From Lachnospiraceae bacterium (lineage in GTDB: Bacteria > Bacillota_A > Clostridia > Lachnospirales > Lachnospiraceae): DNA of 19,835 bases. Position 1 is the stretch's first letter, and each line of letters starts with the position of its first letter. The stretch covers positions 1-19,835 of the forward strand of contig JAFSFU010000221.1 in the NCBI GenBank assembly GCA_017435025.1, written 5' to 3'. The position numbers and the translations under genes were made by a program. Positions 1-7,502 of the stretch are shown one piece after another. The notes beneath the pieces were generated by a model, which was not told the origin of the DNA, made no database searches, and was given only the letters and a program-made list of their open reading frames with translations.

Positions 1-127
1 ACCACCCTTGATTCTCGTTTTTTCAAGTTCTATAGTATCCATTGATATAAAAATCTCATATAGATACTCCCAGCGCGTTTTGAGTTTTATTGTAATATTT
101 TGATTGAGTAAGATTAAAAGTGTCTAT

Positions 128-292
128 TAGAAAATCCCATATTCTGAAAATGATAGGCCAGACGACGGAGCTTCCAAAGATTTTCGCCTGTACAAAGATC
201 GCAAACGCATTTATCGCAATTGTCGTACAGGCGGATAAACTCGCATGGAAGCGAAGGTAGTCAGCCGTATTTACAGAATATGGGATTTTCTA
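128..292. repeat. Nested palindromic (MITE-like or structured RNA) element
   Basis: The ends are perfect 19-bp inverted repeats (TAGAAAATCCCATATTCTG at 128-146, its complement at 274-292). Three more arm pairs nest inside: an imperfect GGC/GAC arm (156-163 with 260-266), GCTTCCA/TGGAAGC (170-176 with 246-252) and CGCCTGTAC/GTACAGGCG (185-193 with 225-233). The whole 165 bp could fold into one long interrupted hairpin. It lies about 30 bp past the stop codon of the sensor kinase gene and has no convincing coding content. Size and architecture suit a non-autonomous MITE-like element or an intergenic structured repeat; it might also end phoBR transcription, although neither side carries a clear U-run. 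I see no certain target-site duplication. The rest of 1-322 is AT-rich with nothing else I can support. Confidence 0.6.
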
Positions 293-322
293 TAGATGGC
301 TTTATATTTACTCAACAAAATA

Positions 323-1666
323 TCAATTTCCCCCACTCATATCCGGGAACTCCACACGGATACAAGTGCCTTTTCCCACTTCACTCTCCAAAGAAAGTTT
401 TGCATTATGCTGGGAAACGATATGTTTGACGATCGCCAGGCCAAGACCGGTTCCGCCAACTTCCTTTGAACGGCTTTTATCCACGCGATAGAAGCGCTCA
501 AATACACGTTCCTGGTTTTCCTTTGAGATTCCGATTCCGGTGTCCTTCACCTGCAAAAAGGTGTATCCATTGTCCTGATCCACAGTGACAGCCACCAGAC
601 CTCCGCGGTTATTATAGCGGATCGCGTTATCACAGAGATTGTAGATCAATTCTTCCATTAGCTGTCGGTCGGCGTATACCATCGTCTTTCGACCGCAGAG
701 ATGAAGTGTTATATTCTGCTTCTGCGCATTCATCTGCAGCATATTCACACAATCTTCCGCCAACGCATACAGATCCAGTTTCACGTACTCCATATGTTTT
801 TTTCCACCGTCCAACTGGGACAGCTGAATAATATCGTTGATCAGATTCAGAAGACGGGATGCCCCCTTGTGGATCTCCCCTGCAAAACGGGACGCAGTCT
901 CTTTGTCTGCCATTCCATGCTCGATCAGTTCTGCATATCCGGAGATTGCTGTGAGCGGCGTCTTTAATTCGTGTGATACATTGGCCGTAAATTCCTGACG
1001 CACTTTCACACTATTCAAAATATCCTCATGCTGCTGGCGAATCTTATTCATAAACGGCGTAAGTTCCTTATAAGGAACCTCTACTCCCGGTTCTGACAGA
1101 TTCTCTGCCATCTTCTCAATCGGCTCCACCAAACTTCTTGTAAAGAAATGTGATAAGCAAAAACAGATTACAAACAAGATGAGTGTCGTCCCGATGACCG
1201 AAGGAAGCAGATTCTGCAGCACCGCAAAAAAGCTGTCTGCCTGACGGGAAATTCGAAGAACCGTTCCATTATCCAGACGCACTGCATAATAAAACAGATT
1301 CTTATCCAGTGTCTCCGACAAACGGGAACCTTCACCCTCTCCATGTTTCAAGGCCTGTTGGATTTCCGGACGATCCATATGGTTTTCCATAGTAGTCCGG
1401 TCGGCATCGCTGTCAAATATTACCGTTCCGTCTGCCTCAACGATCGTGATTCGCAGACTTTCTGCGCTCATATCATAAGCATCCGGATGGATGGATTCCA
1501 CATTCTCGAAAACATGCAGATTTTTAAACAGGACCGCATCCTCTCGCAGATCACGAATGACCTGTTCCTGAAACAAATTATAAAATACAATTAAAGCAAA
1601 CAACAGCGTCAGCACAATTGCCAACGCTGAAGTTGCCAGAAGTTCCAAACGAATCTTCCGTTTCAT
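323..1666 (-). CDS. PhoR-type sensor histidine kinase
   Basis: This is a membrane-bound sensor of a two-component system that should autophosphorylate and pass phosphate to the response regulator encoded just upstream. The 447 residues read as TM1 (about 10-31), an extracytoplasmic sensor domain (about 32-150) and TM2 (about 153-175). A short linker leads to the DHp domain, with the H-box VSHELKTPLTAISGY and the predicted phospho-accepting His at 232. The ATPase domain has an N-box (LCDNAIRYN, 344-352), G1 (DTGIGIS, 375-381), F-box (ERFYRVD) and G2 (GGTGLGLAI, 404-412). No PAS domain is evident. The start has a GAGG Shine-Dalgarno and lies 11 bp after the regulator's stop. The pairing with a phosphate transporter and a Pho box supports PhoR, but a related envelope sensor is possible. 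Confidence 0.9.
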   Translation of the reverse strand: MKRKIRLELLATSALAIVLTLLFALIVFYNLFQEQVIRDLREDAVLFKNLHVFENVESIHPDAYDMSAESLRITIVEADGTVIFDSDADRTTMENHMDRPEIQQALKHGEGEGSRLSETLDKNLFYYAVRLDNGTVLRISRQADSFFAVLQNLLPSVIGTTLILFVICFCLSHFFTRSLVEPIEKMAENLSEPGVEVPYKELTPFMNKIRQQHEDILNSVKVRQEFTANVSHELKTPLTAISGYAELIEHGMADKETASRFAGEIHKGASRLLNLINDIIQLSQLDGGKKHMEYVKLDLYALAEDCVNMLQMNAQKQNITLHLCGRKTMVYADRQLMEELIYNLCDNAIRYNNRGGLVAVTVDQDNGYTFLQVKDTGIGISKENQERVFERFYRVDKSRSKEVGGTGLGLAIVKHIVSQHNAKLSLESEVGKGTCIRVEFPDMSGGN

Positions 1667-1677
1667 ACACGTATCCT

Positions 1678-2343
1678 CTATTCGATCATATAGCCTACAT
1701 TTCGCACCGTGCGGATCATGGCACCTGCTTCACCCAGTTTTTGGCGAAGCGTCCGGATATGCATATCCAGTGTCCGGGACTCACCCTCAAAATCAATGCC
1801 CCATACCCGTTCCAAAATGATCTCACGGGTAACTACCACACCTGCATTATGGAGAAGCAGCTTCAAAAGCTCATACTCCTTAAAAGTAAGAGTGCACGGC
1901 TTCTCTTTTACATAGACCATATGCTTCTCGTCATCCAGGAAAATATCTCCCACGTTAAGAAATTTGTCATCGTCCATCGTGCGGCGAAGAACCGCCTTCA
2001 CTCTGGCGATCAATTCCATGACACCAAAAGGCTTGGTGAGATAATCATCTGCGCCCACATCCAGACCTTTCACTTTATCAATTTCCGTGGTCTTTGCCGT
2101 CACCATAATGATCGGCAGTTTTTTCGTGTCTGCCCGTCTTCTCAGTTTCCCGACAATCTCAAGACCGTCTTCATCGGGCAGCATAATATCAAGGAGGACC
2201 AGATCCGGCAGTTTTTCATCCAGTTTCTTATAAAAATCCCTGGCACATCCAAAACCGTCTACCTGATAACCACTGTTTTTCAATGCAAACATCTCGATTT
2301 CCAGAATATTCTTATCATCTTCCACTGCATAGATCAGTGCCAT
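1678..2343 (-). CDS. PhoB/PhoP-type response regulator (OmpR family)
   Basis: This 221-residue DNA-binding regulator has an N-terminal receiver domain (1-120) with acidic pocket EDD (8-10), phospho-acceptor D52 in LLDIMLPDEDG, T82 and K104 (LTKPFG). The C-terminal winged helix (about 128-221) carries the OmpR/PhoB hallmarks LTFKEYELLKLLL, RTLDMHIRTLRQKLG and IRTVRNVGYM. The start has a good GGGAGG Shine-Dalgarno. The gene sits between the phosphate cotransporter (53-bp gap) and the kinase (11-bp gap), all in one direction, so the three probably form one operon. The likely target is the TTTACA direct-repeat array in front of the cotransporter, which would give positive autoregulation. Assignment to the phosphate regulon rests on context; the domain family is clear. 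Confidence 0.92.
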   Translation of the reverse strand: MALIYAVEDDKNILEIEMFALKNSGYQVDGFGCARDFYKKLDEKLPDLVLLDIMLPDEDGLEIVGKLRRRADTKKLPIIMVTAKTTEIDKVKGLDVGADDYLTKPFGVMELIARVKAVLRRTMDDDKFLNVGDIFLDDEKHMVYVKEKPCTLTFKEYELLKLLLHNAGVVVTREIILERVWGIDFEGESRTLDMHIRTLRQKLGEAGAMIRTVRNVGYMIE

Positions 2344-2396
2344 AACCGTTCCCTCCCATTTATTTCACATGCAGATTGCTCACATGCAAGCTCCGC

Positions 2397-4181
2397 TTAT
2401 TCTGCCTTTGCCGCTCTCAGAGCATACTTTCTGCGGTAAGTTTCAACAAGACCGGAGAATACCGGATCGTCTTCCTTCTTCAGATTCTCCAGATAACCAT
2501 GTGCATCAAATCCATCTCTGTCAATCTCAATTACGCTGATCGCAATATTGGAACAGTGGTCAGATACACGCTCCAGGTTTGTGGAGATATCGGAGAGAAC
2601 GAAGCCCTGCTCGATGGTACAGATACCCTTCTGAAGACGTTTGATGTGGTTCGCCTTCACCAGAGTATTGATGTCATCGATAACTTCCTCGAGCGGTTCT
2701 ACAAAGGACGCTTTCTGTACATTATTCTTCTCAAATGCGCCTACGGAAAGATCTAAGATCTCACGAACGGCTTCCACAAAAATATTCAGTTCTTCCTTTG
2801 CCTCTGCGGAGAATACCATGTTCTTCTCATGCATTTCTTCAGCAGCGTCCATGATATTCATACTGTGGTCGGAAATACGCTCGAAATCACCGATACAATG
2901 CAGGAGCAGAGATACCGTATGATTGTCATATTTAGACAGGTGCTGGCTTCCAAGTTTTACCATATAGGAACCAAGTTCGTCCTCATAACGGTCAACCAGA
3001 TCTTCCAGATCTCTAACCTTCTTCACCTTTGCCTCATCGAAATTATATAACAGTTCGATGGATGTGAGCAAGCCCTCTTTTGCCAGTTTCGCCATATCAA
3101 CTGCTGTCAGCTTACACTGCTCTACTGCGTAACCAGGTGTATCCAGGAAACGCGGGTCCAGAAGACGGAACGCCTTTTCTTCCACAGTCTGAACTTTTGC
3201 AACCTCATCATCTTTTACAGTCATGCAGGCAAGCTTCACAAGGCCATTGGAGAACGGCAGTAAGATCAGAGTTGCAAATACGTTAAAGATCGTATGGATG
3301 ATCGCAATGTTAAACGCAGTTGCCGGTCCCTCCATAAATCCAAAGTGAACCACAGAATTCACTGCATAGAATGCAATCATGAAAATTACAGTACCGATTA
3401 CGTTGAAGTACAGGTGAACCAGAGCTGTACGTCTCGCATTCTTGCTTGCGCCTACAGAAGAAATCATCGCAGTTACACAGGTACCAATGTTCTGACCCAT
3501 GATGATCGGAAGTGCACTTCCGAATGTGATGGCACCGGTTGCAGATAACGCCTGTAAAATACCGACAGATGCAGAAGAACTCTGGATCACAGCTGTCAGA
3601 ACCGCACCGGCGATCAGACCGAGAATCGGATTGGAGAACATGGTGAACAGGCTTGTGAACTCCGGCACATTTGCCAGCGGTTTTACAGCTGCACTCATAG
3701 TATCCATACCGGTCATTAAGATTGTAAATCCAAGCAAGATAGAACCGATATCTTTCTTCTTCTCATCTTTCAAGAACATGATAAAGATGATACCGACCAC
3801 AGCCAGGATCGGAGCAAAAGAAGATGGTTTTAACATCTTGATCAGGAAACTGCCGCCTTCCAGTCCGGTTAAGCTTAACAGCCAGGAAGTGATAGTTGTA
3901 CCGATATTGGCACCCATGATAATACCAACTGCCTGCTGCAGTTTCATAATTCCGGAGTTTACGAAACCTACAACCATAACCGTAGTCGCAGAAGAAGACT
4001 GGATCAACGCTGTAACGATACAGCCCAGACCAACCGCCTTAAGCGGACTGGAAGTAAGTTTTTCGAGAAGTCTCTCAAGACGGCCACCGGATAATTTCTC
4101 CAGGCCATCACCCATGGTCTCCATTCCGTAAAGGAACAGCGCCAGGCCGCCAATCATACTAAGTACGCCAAAAATGTCCAT
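2397..4181 (-). CDS. Na+/phosphate cotransporter with C-terminal PhoU-like domain
   Basis: This integral membrane symporter of the NptA/Na-Pi cotransporter family should import inorganic phosphate with sodium. It has the family's duplicated transport core: QSSSAT with GANIGTT (about residues 61-96 from the chosen start) and QSSSAS with GQNIGTC (about 200-235), set in hydrophobic helices up to about residue 315. The rest is soluble and helical, with PhoU-like stretches (ERISDHSMNI, ERVSDHCSNIAI) that may link transport to PhoR signalling. An ATG four codons upstream (4193) overlaps the GGAGG Shine-Dalgarno. I therefore choose the ATG at 4181, which lies 5 nt after GGAGG, giving 594 residues (MDIFGVLSMIGG). 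It leads the operon ahead of the PhoB- and PhoR-like genes. Confidence 0.9.
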   Translation of the reverse strand: MDIFGVLSMIGGLALFLYGMETMGDGLEKLSGGRLERLLEKLTSSPLKAVGLGCIVTALIQSSSATTVMVVGFVNSGIMKLQQAVGIIMGANIGTTITSWLLSLTGLEGGSFLIKMLKPSSFAPILAVVGIIFIMFLKDEKKKDIGSILLGFTILMTGMDTMSAAVKPLANVPEFTSLFTMFSNPILGLIAGAVLTAVIQSSSASVGILQALSATGAITFGSALPIIMGQNIGTCVTAMISSVGASKNARRTALVHLYFNVIGTVIFMIAFYAVNSVVHFGFMEGPATAFNIAIIHTIFNVFATLILLPFSNGLVKLACMTVKDDEVAKVQTVEEKAFRLLDPRFLDTPGYAVEQCKLTAVDMAKLAKEGLLTSIELLYNFDEAKVKKVRDLEDLVDRYEDELGSYMVKLGSQHLSKYDNHTVSLLLHCIGDFERISDHSMNIMDAAEEMHEKNMVFSAEAKEELNIFVEAVREILDLSVGAFEKNNVQKASFVEPLEEVIDDINTLVKANHIKRLQKGICTIEQGFVLSDISTNLERVSDHCSNIAISVIEIDRDGFDAHGYLENLKKEDDPVFSGLVETYRRKYALRAAKAE

Positions 4182-4262
4182 AACATCCTCCATAATTTTT
4201 TAATTTTGTTTGTACCGTATTTCTCATTTTTCCCATTTTACTTTTGTAGAATAACATATTTA

Positions 4263-4303
4263 TGTAAAATATTCCCCCAGTCAAATGTAAAATCTATGTA
4301 AAA
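4263..4303 (-). promoter_or_regulatory. Pho box and presumed promoter of the transporter-phoBR operon
   Basis: Read on the minus strand, TTTTACA occurs at 4303-4297, 4292-4286 and 4269-4263. The first two are exactly 11 bp apart, which gives TTTACA-N5-TTTACA, the layout known for PhoP/PhoB operators; the third is 23 bp further on. A TATTTT lies about 10 bp downstream of the second repeat and could be a -10 element with the box in place of a -35, as in PhoB-activated promoters. The cotransporter start codon is about 80 bp downstream. The repeats are seen directly; binding by the neighbouring regulator is inferred. Confidence 0.7.
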
Positions 4304-4348
4304 TTTCGTTTCATCCGCGCTCGTGCGAGATATCTGCGGACATGACAA

Positions 4349-4372
4349 CTGCCCGGCAATTTCTTCCGGGCA
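4349..4372 (-). terminator. GC-rich hairpin after the S8 protease gene
   Basis: CTGCCCGG and CCGGGCAG form an 8-bp perfect stem around a 9-nt loop, about 20 bp past the protease stop codon. In the protease direction (leftward) only TTGT follows, so it is at best a weak intrinsic terminator. It separates the protease transcript from the Pho-box promoter. Confidence 0.4.
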
Positions 4373-4392
4373 GTAAAATTTCAATTCATTTT

Positions 4393-5295
4393 CTATTCCA
4401 ACAATCGTTCCACATCGAGGAGTCCCCATCCCTGCTGGTTTCTGGGAAGTCTAAGATCACGGCAGCTCTTCATCAGTTTCAGTTTCACATCCAGATTGGT
4501 CATCCTCGGATATTTTTCTAACAGCAGAGCCACGGCACCGGATACCACCGGTGTGCTCATGGAAGTTCCGCTCTTGATCGAATATCGGTCTCCGTGTCCG
4601 CAGCTGACTACCCGACTGCCCGGTGCCACCACATCCGGCTTGCAGATACATGCTTCCGTCGGCCCCCGTCCGGAATAATTCACCATGCGGTTCCCTCCGA
4701 CCATTACCTCCGTTTGGTCATCGGAACACCCTACTGTGATCACCTTCCTACTGATTCCCGGTGTGGAAATGCTCATACGGTTCGGTCCATTATTTCCGGC
4801 AGCCACAACGACCACCAGTCCTGCGTCCCACGCCGCGTTGACCCCACGCACCAGAGCAGACGTTTCACTTAGGCGCTTCTTCCCACGGGATCCCACCGAA
4901 ATATTCATGATCCGAATTCCGAGACGTTCTTTCTGCTCCAATACCCATTTGATTCCTGCCAATACATCGGAAGCATAACCGTTCCCGCGCCGATCCAGCA
5001 CTTTTACTGCCACCAGATTGCATCCAGGTGCCATGCCCTGATATCGGCCGTCGGAAACACATCCGCTGCCGCCGATGATCCCACAGATATGACTGCCATG
5101 ACCGCAGTCATCGTACGGCGTTCTCCGACCGCCGATCATGTCCGCAAATCCAATGATCCGATCATCAAAATCCTTGTGCGGACAAATTCCTGTATCTAAA
5201 ACGGCCACGCCGACACCTTTGCCGGTCAGGCCGGTTGCATACGCATCTTTCCAGTGAATCGCTTGTTTTACACGGTTCACACAAGTCTCCTTCAT
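4393..5295 (-). CDS. Intracellular subtilisin-like serine protease (S8, AprX-like)
   Basis: This 300-residue protein is a peptidase S8 catalytic domain. The triad is visible: D34 in VAVLDTGI, H66 in CGHGSHICG and S245 in SGTSMSTPVVSGA; the oxyanion Asn is N168 in VVVAAGNNGP. The catalytic core begins within about 30 residues, with no signal peptide, propeptide, membrane segment or C-terminal anchor, so it probably acts in the cytosol in protein turnover, as proposed for AprX-type proteases. It has about eleven cysteines, two flanking the catalytic His (C64, C71), unusual for a subtilase. The start codon has only a weak purine-rich stretch upstream, but the next in-frame Met would delete catalytic D34. 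It appears to be monocistronic. Confidence 0.9.
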   Translation of the reverse strand: MKETCVNRVKQAIHWKDAYATGLTGKGVGVAVLDTGICPHKDFDDRIIGFADMIGGRRTPYDDCGHGSHICGIIGGSGCVSDGRYQGMAPGCNLVAVKVLDRRGNGYASDVLAGIKWVLEQKERLGIRIMNISVGSRGKKRLSETSALVRGVNAAWDAGLVVVVAAGNNGPNRMSISTPGISRKVITVGCSDDQTEVMVGGNRMVNYSGRGPTEACICKPDVVAPGSRVVSCGHGDRYSIKSGTSMSTPVVSGAVALLLEKYPRMTNLDVKLKLMKSCRDLRLPRNQQGWGLLDVERLLE

Positions 5296-5582
5296 ATTCT
5301 TTTATAAATAAGATATTCCGGGAATTGTATTCTGCGATTGACGCGAATCTCGCGAAATATGTTCGGTTGCAATTCGCTGCCAGCTGGAAAGAGAATTTCC
5401 ATATACCAGAAAATTGTTGCCAATATACCCAAATCTTTGTTTTGAGTACATATCGCACATATTATTTCATATATCGACTCAAAGTACTGATTTTTAGCAG
5501 CAATCTACGTTTTTCAAGCAAAATGGGTATAATATCACGTAGTTTTTTGTCATATATACCTTAGGCGTTTTCAACAGACCAT
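5296..5582. other. Intergenic region with two weak dyads
   Basis: This 287-bp AT-rich gap lies between the protease start and the end of the small membrane-protein operon. I see two dyads: TTTGAGT/ACTCAAA (5441-5447 with 5477-5483) and CTACGT/ACGTAG (5505-5510 with 5537-5542). The second encloses a TATAAT at 5528-5533 and is followed on the plus strand by TTTTTT. Neither makes a convincing leftward terminator. The protease promoter must be here, but no -35/-10 pair stands out. No coding sequence is supportable. Confidence 0.4.
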
Positions 5583-5912
5583 TTATGCTGCCTTTAACAT
5601 AATCAAAACAGCTACGGTCAAAAACACAATCACAATGATAGGTGTAAGAATCACACTGCGCACAACAATTTTATTAAACTGTTTCCGTTCTCCATCGCTT
5701 CCCTGAAATCTTTTTCGATGAGAAAGTATGTTATAAATTCCTACAGGGACCATCAATAGTCCAACGGCCAACGGCTTGGAAATATATTCTCCTGCCTGAA
5801 AACTAAGGAAGGCAAAATATACTACACATACCCAAAAGACTATGCGTATGATTCGCATTACAATATATACATTTTTATCTTTTGTTGTCTTTTCATTAAA
5901 GTTTTCTTTCAT
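5583..5912 (-). CDS. Small three-helix membrane protein, unknown function
   Basis: I do not recognise this 109-residue protein. After a charged, Lys/Asn-rich start it has a predicted helix at about 15-38, a second at about 47-64, a basic loop (SHRKRFQGSDGERKQ) and a third helix at about 84-107 that ends at the C-terminus. No catalytic motif or cysteine cluster is evident. The start is well supported by AAGGAGG. It is the third gene of a leftward operon, 31 bp after the neighbouring membrane-protein gene, and lies on the same transcript as the membrane-anchored protein at 6407-7156. A joint envelope role is plausible but unproven. Confidence 0.7.
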   Translation of the reverse strand: MKENFNEKTTKDKNVYIVMRIIRIVFWVCVVYFAFLSFQAGEYISKPLAVGLLMVPVGIYNILSHRKRFQGSDGERKQFNKIVVRSVILTPIIVIVFLTVAVLIMLKAA

Positions 5913-5943
5913 CTCGCCTTCCTCCTTTTCGTCAGATTAAATT

Positions 5944-6348
5944 TCATGACTTCCAAATTCTGATTCCGCATCCAAGCCCAAGACCTATCAATCCACCGGT
6001 ACAAGGAAGCAATGTATAAAAAAGATAAAATACGGTTGCCTCTAAATTAAAATGCTCTGTGAACAGTTGAAACATCTTTGTCGCAAAAGTGTGGTTTACC
6101 ATAAGCATTAACAGCGCCGTTTCAACAATGGTAAATACAATAATATAATTCCAAATCGGCAGTCTTTCTTTTTTCAAACCACAAAAAACTACGGTATTGT
6201 AAACTGCCGGAAGCAAAGCTGCAAGAACAAATGGAACTATAACATTCATCGATGAAACAAATCCTATTACTACTAAAACAGATAATATAATGTCAATAAA
6301 TAAAACCATGACTGGCTTTAATATCATTTGATAACGATTGTTTTTCAC
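5944..6348 (-). CDS. Four-helix membrane protein, unknown function
   Basis: I do not recognise this protein. It is almost entirely hydrophobic, with helices at about 12-30, 34-56, 67-86 and 105-128 and a short basic tail (GIRIWKS). An ATG exists at 6369, but only a poor ribosome site precedes it. A GTG at 6348 lies 5 nt after a perfect GGAGGTG that sits inside the longer reading frame, so I choose GTG, giving 134 residues beginning (M)KNNRYQMILK. It is the middle gene of a three-gene leftward operon, 58 bp after the anchored-protein gene and 31 bp before the next small membrane protein. The start choice is an inference from the ribosome binding site. Confidence 0.65.
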   Translation of the reverse strand: MKNNRYQMILKPVMVLFIDIILSVLVVIGFVSSMNVIVPFVLAALLPAVYNTVVFCGLKKERLPIWNYIIVFTIVETALLMLMVNHTFATKMFQLFTEHFNLEATVFYLFYTLLPCTGGLIGLGLGCGIRIWKS

Positions 6349-6406
6349 CGAATCACCTCCATTTCCCATTCTTTCAGTTCCTATTCCATATCCTTGCTAT
6401 CGCCTC

Positions 6407-7156
6407 CTATGCTCCGGGAATATATGCCAGATATTCATATGTTTCACTATCAATAATCTTGAAATTGGCATTATGGCTGCCCGGATCTCCAATCGTCACC
6501 AGCCAATCCATCTCGTCAATTCGCGTCTCTTTATCCTGCCCGTATTGAACCGGCACTCTTTCCAATCGCTCAATTGCAACTGTTGGGTAATCTCTAAGAA
6601 TTTCTATACTATTGACATGATCAATGGCAACGCATATCACTCGTTTTTCCTCATCAGAATATCCCCCAAAATCCATTATCTTTTCCTTCAATGCCTCACG
6701 ATACGGTAATACGTCTTTATATTCCTCTAGCAGTCCCAATACCGTTTTTCGAAATTTATTGGGAAGTCTGTAAAAAGGACCGCCTGTTGCTCGCAATTCC
6801 AAATCGATATATCCCTGATTCACATCTTGATATGTTCCAACACACACGCCATTGCTGAACCTGACCCATATATCGCACAGCCCCTCTATATAGCTTTCTT
6901 TAGGTACGCTGTTATATTTTCGAGTATTTCTTATGTAAGACACCAGTTCATTTACGATCCTTGAATCATCTATAATAGAAGTCGGAGGAACCGCACAACC
7001 ATCGAAATAGACTTCCACATATTCAATATTTTCCCATTCCACGGCCCCATCATTGATATACGGAATCGAAAATATTCTGTTCGATAAATGACCTGCTGCC
7101 ATCATCAAGATAACGCCGAGCAGAATGATGGTTATTGCTTTTTTGCGGTTTGGCAT
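6407..7156 (-). CDS. Membrane-anchored extracytoplasmic protein, unknown function
   Basis: I do not recognise this 249-residue protein as a named family. It has a basic N-terminus (PNRKK) and one hydrophobic segment at about 7-21, consistent with a signal anchor or signal peptide; there is no lipobox cysteine. The remainder is soluble and presumably outside the membrane. The C-terminal 60 residues (DWLVTIGDPG, then a FKIIDSETYEYLAYIPG-like end) resemble the strand pattern of PepSY-like or peptidase-propeptide-like modules, which is only an impression. The GAGG Shine-Dalgarno supports the start. It is first in an operon with two small membrane proteins, suggesting an envelope-associated set. 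Confidence 0.65.
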   Translation of the reverse strand: MPNRKKAITIILLGVILMMAAGHLSNRIFSIPYINDGAVEWENIEYVEVYFDGCAVPPTSIIDDSRIVNELVSYIRNTRKYNSVPKESYIEGLCDIWVRFSNGVCVGTYQDVNQGYIDLELRATGGPFYRLPNKFRKTVLGLLEEYKDVLPYREALKEKIMDFGGYSDEEKRVICVAIDHVNSIEILRDYPTVAIERLERVPVQYGQDKETRIDEMDWLVTIGDPGSHNANFKIIDSETYEYLAYIPGA

Positions 7157-7195
7157 GTCCTCTCACCTCTTTCTTCTCAATTATTTGTTATTTTT

Positions 7196-7204
7196 ATTAT
7201 ACCA
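7196..7204 (-). promoter_or_regulatory. Extended -10 promoter of the three-gene membrane operon
   Basis: On the minus strand, TGGTATAAT forms a perfect TGn-TATAAT extended -10, about 40 bp upstream of the start codon at 7156. No good -35 hexamer is found at 16-18 bp, which is acceptable for extended -10 promoters. Confidence 0.55.
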
Positions 7205-7310
7205 CACGCTCCTCTCACAGAACTTTAACGCCCCCTTACATTTTCTGAACAATCTTAAGAAATTCTTCATAATTCATTCAAAGAATATACAATCATTTTC
7301 CCGAAGAACA

Positions 7311-7319
7311 TGGTATACT
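7311..7319 (+). promoter_or_regulatory. Extended -10 promoter for a possible small transcript
   Basis: TGGTATACT is a TGn plus -10 element. No strong -35 is seen at the usual distance. Transcription from about 7326 would run about 100 nt into the intrinsic terminator at 7400-7424, with no annotatable gene between. Confidence 0.4.
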
Positions 7320-7325
7320 TTAACC

Positions 7326-7424
7326 ATAAAAGAAATGCACGATACAAATGAATCCTTTATCCTTAAACCTTTTTGAAATCGAAATCCTAAATGATAAATC
7401 CCTGTAGTTTCTGCAGGGCTTTTT
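7326..7424 (+). ncRNA. Candidate small RNA (or micro-ORF transcript)
   Basis: An extended -10 element just upstream and a clear intrinsic terminator at the end delimit a putative transcript of about 99 nt in a 346-bp gene-free gap (7157-7502). The only coding potential is a 13-codon frame (7335-7376, MHDTNESFILKPF) with a weak AAAAGAA upstream; I do not regard it as a gene. No known RNA family is recognised. This is inferred from promoter and terminator placement only. Confidence 0.3.
7400..7424 (+). terminator. Intrinsic terminator (plus strand)
   Basis: CCCTGTAG and CTGCAGGG form an 8-bp stem (one G-U pair) with a TTT loop, followed directly by CTTTTTC. It would end the small rightward transcript proposed from 7326. 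No annotated gene otherwise uses it. Confidence 0.6.
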
Positions 7425-7444
7425 CATGCCATATATGAAAAATA

Positions 7445-7480
7445 AAAAAGCCAAGTCGCAAAAATGCTGCTTGGCTTTTT
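7445..7480 (-). terminator. Intrinsic terminator of the rhomboid-pyk operon
   Basis: AAAAAGCCAAG at 7445-7455 and CTTGGCTTTTT at 7470-7480 form an 11-bp stem with further GCA/TGC pairing in the loop. It begins about 22 bp past the pyruvate kinase stop, and on the minus strand the GC stem is followed by a run of T. The symmetry allows it to work in both directions. Confidence 0.8.
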
Positions 7481-7502
7481 ATTCTGATTTTTTATAAGTT
7501 TC

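Noticed and set aside
1..42. Frame on the minus strand starting at 42 and open to the window edge (14 codons, MDTIELEKTRIKGG)
   Set aside because: Too short to judge, no Shine-Dalgarno in front of the ATG; a partial gene cannot be supported from this window.
220..429. Plus-strand 69-residue frame
   Set aside because: It begins inside the palindromic element and overlaps the end of the sensor kinase gene; no ribosome site and no protein-like composition.
4238..4429. Minus-strand 63-residue frame between the protease and cotransporter genes
   Set aside because: It overlaps the protease 3' end, a hairpin and the Pho-box promoter; it has no ribosome site.
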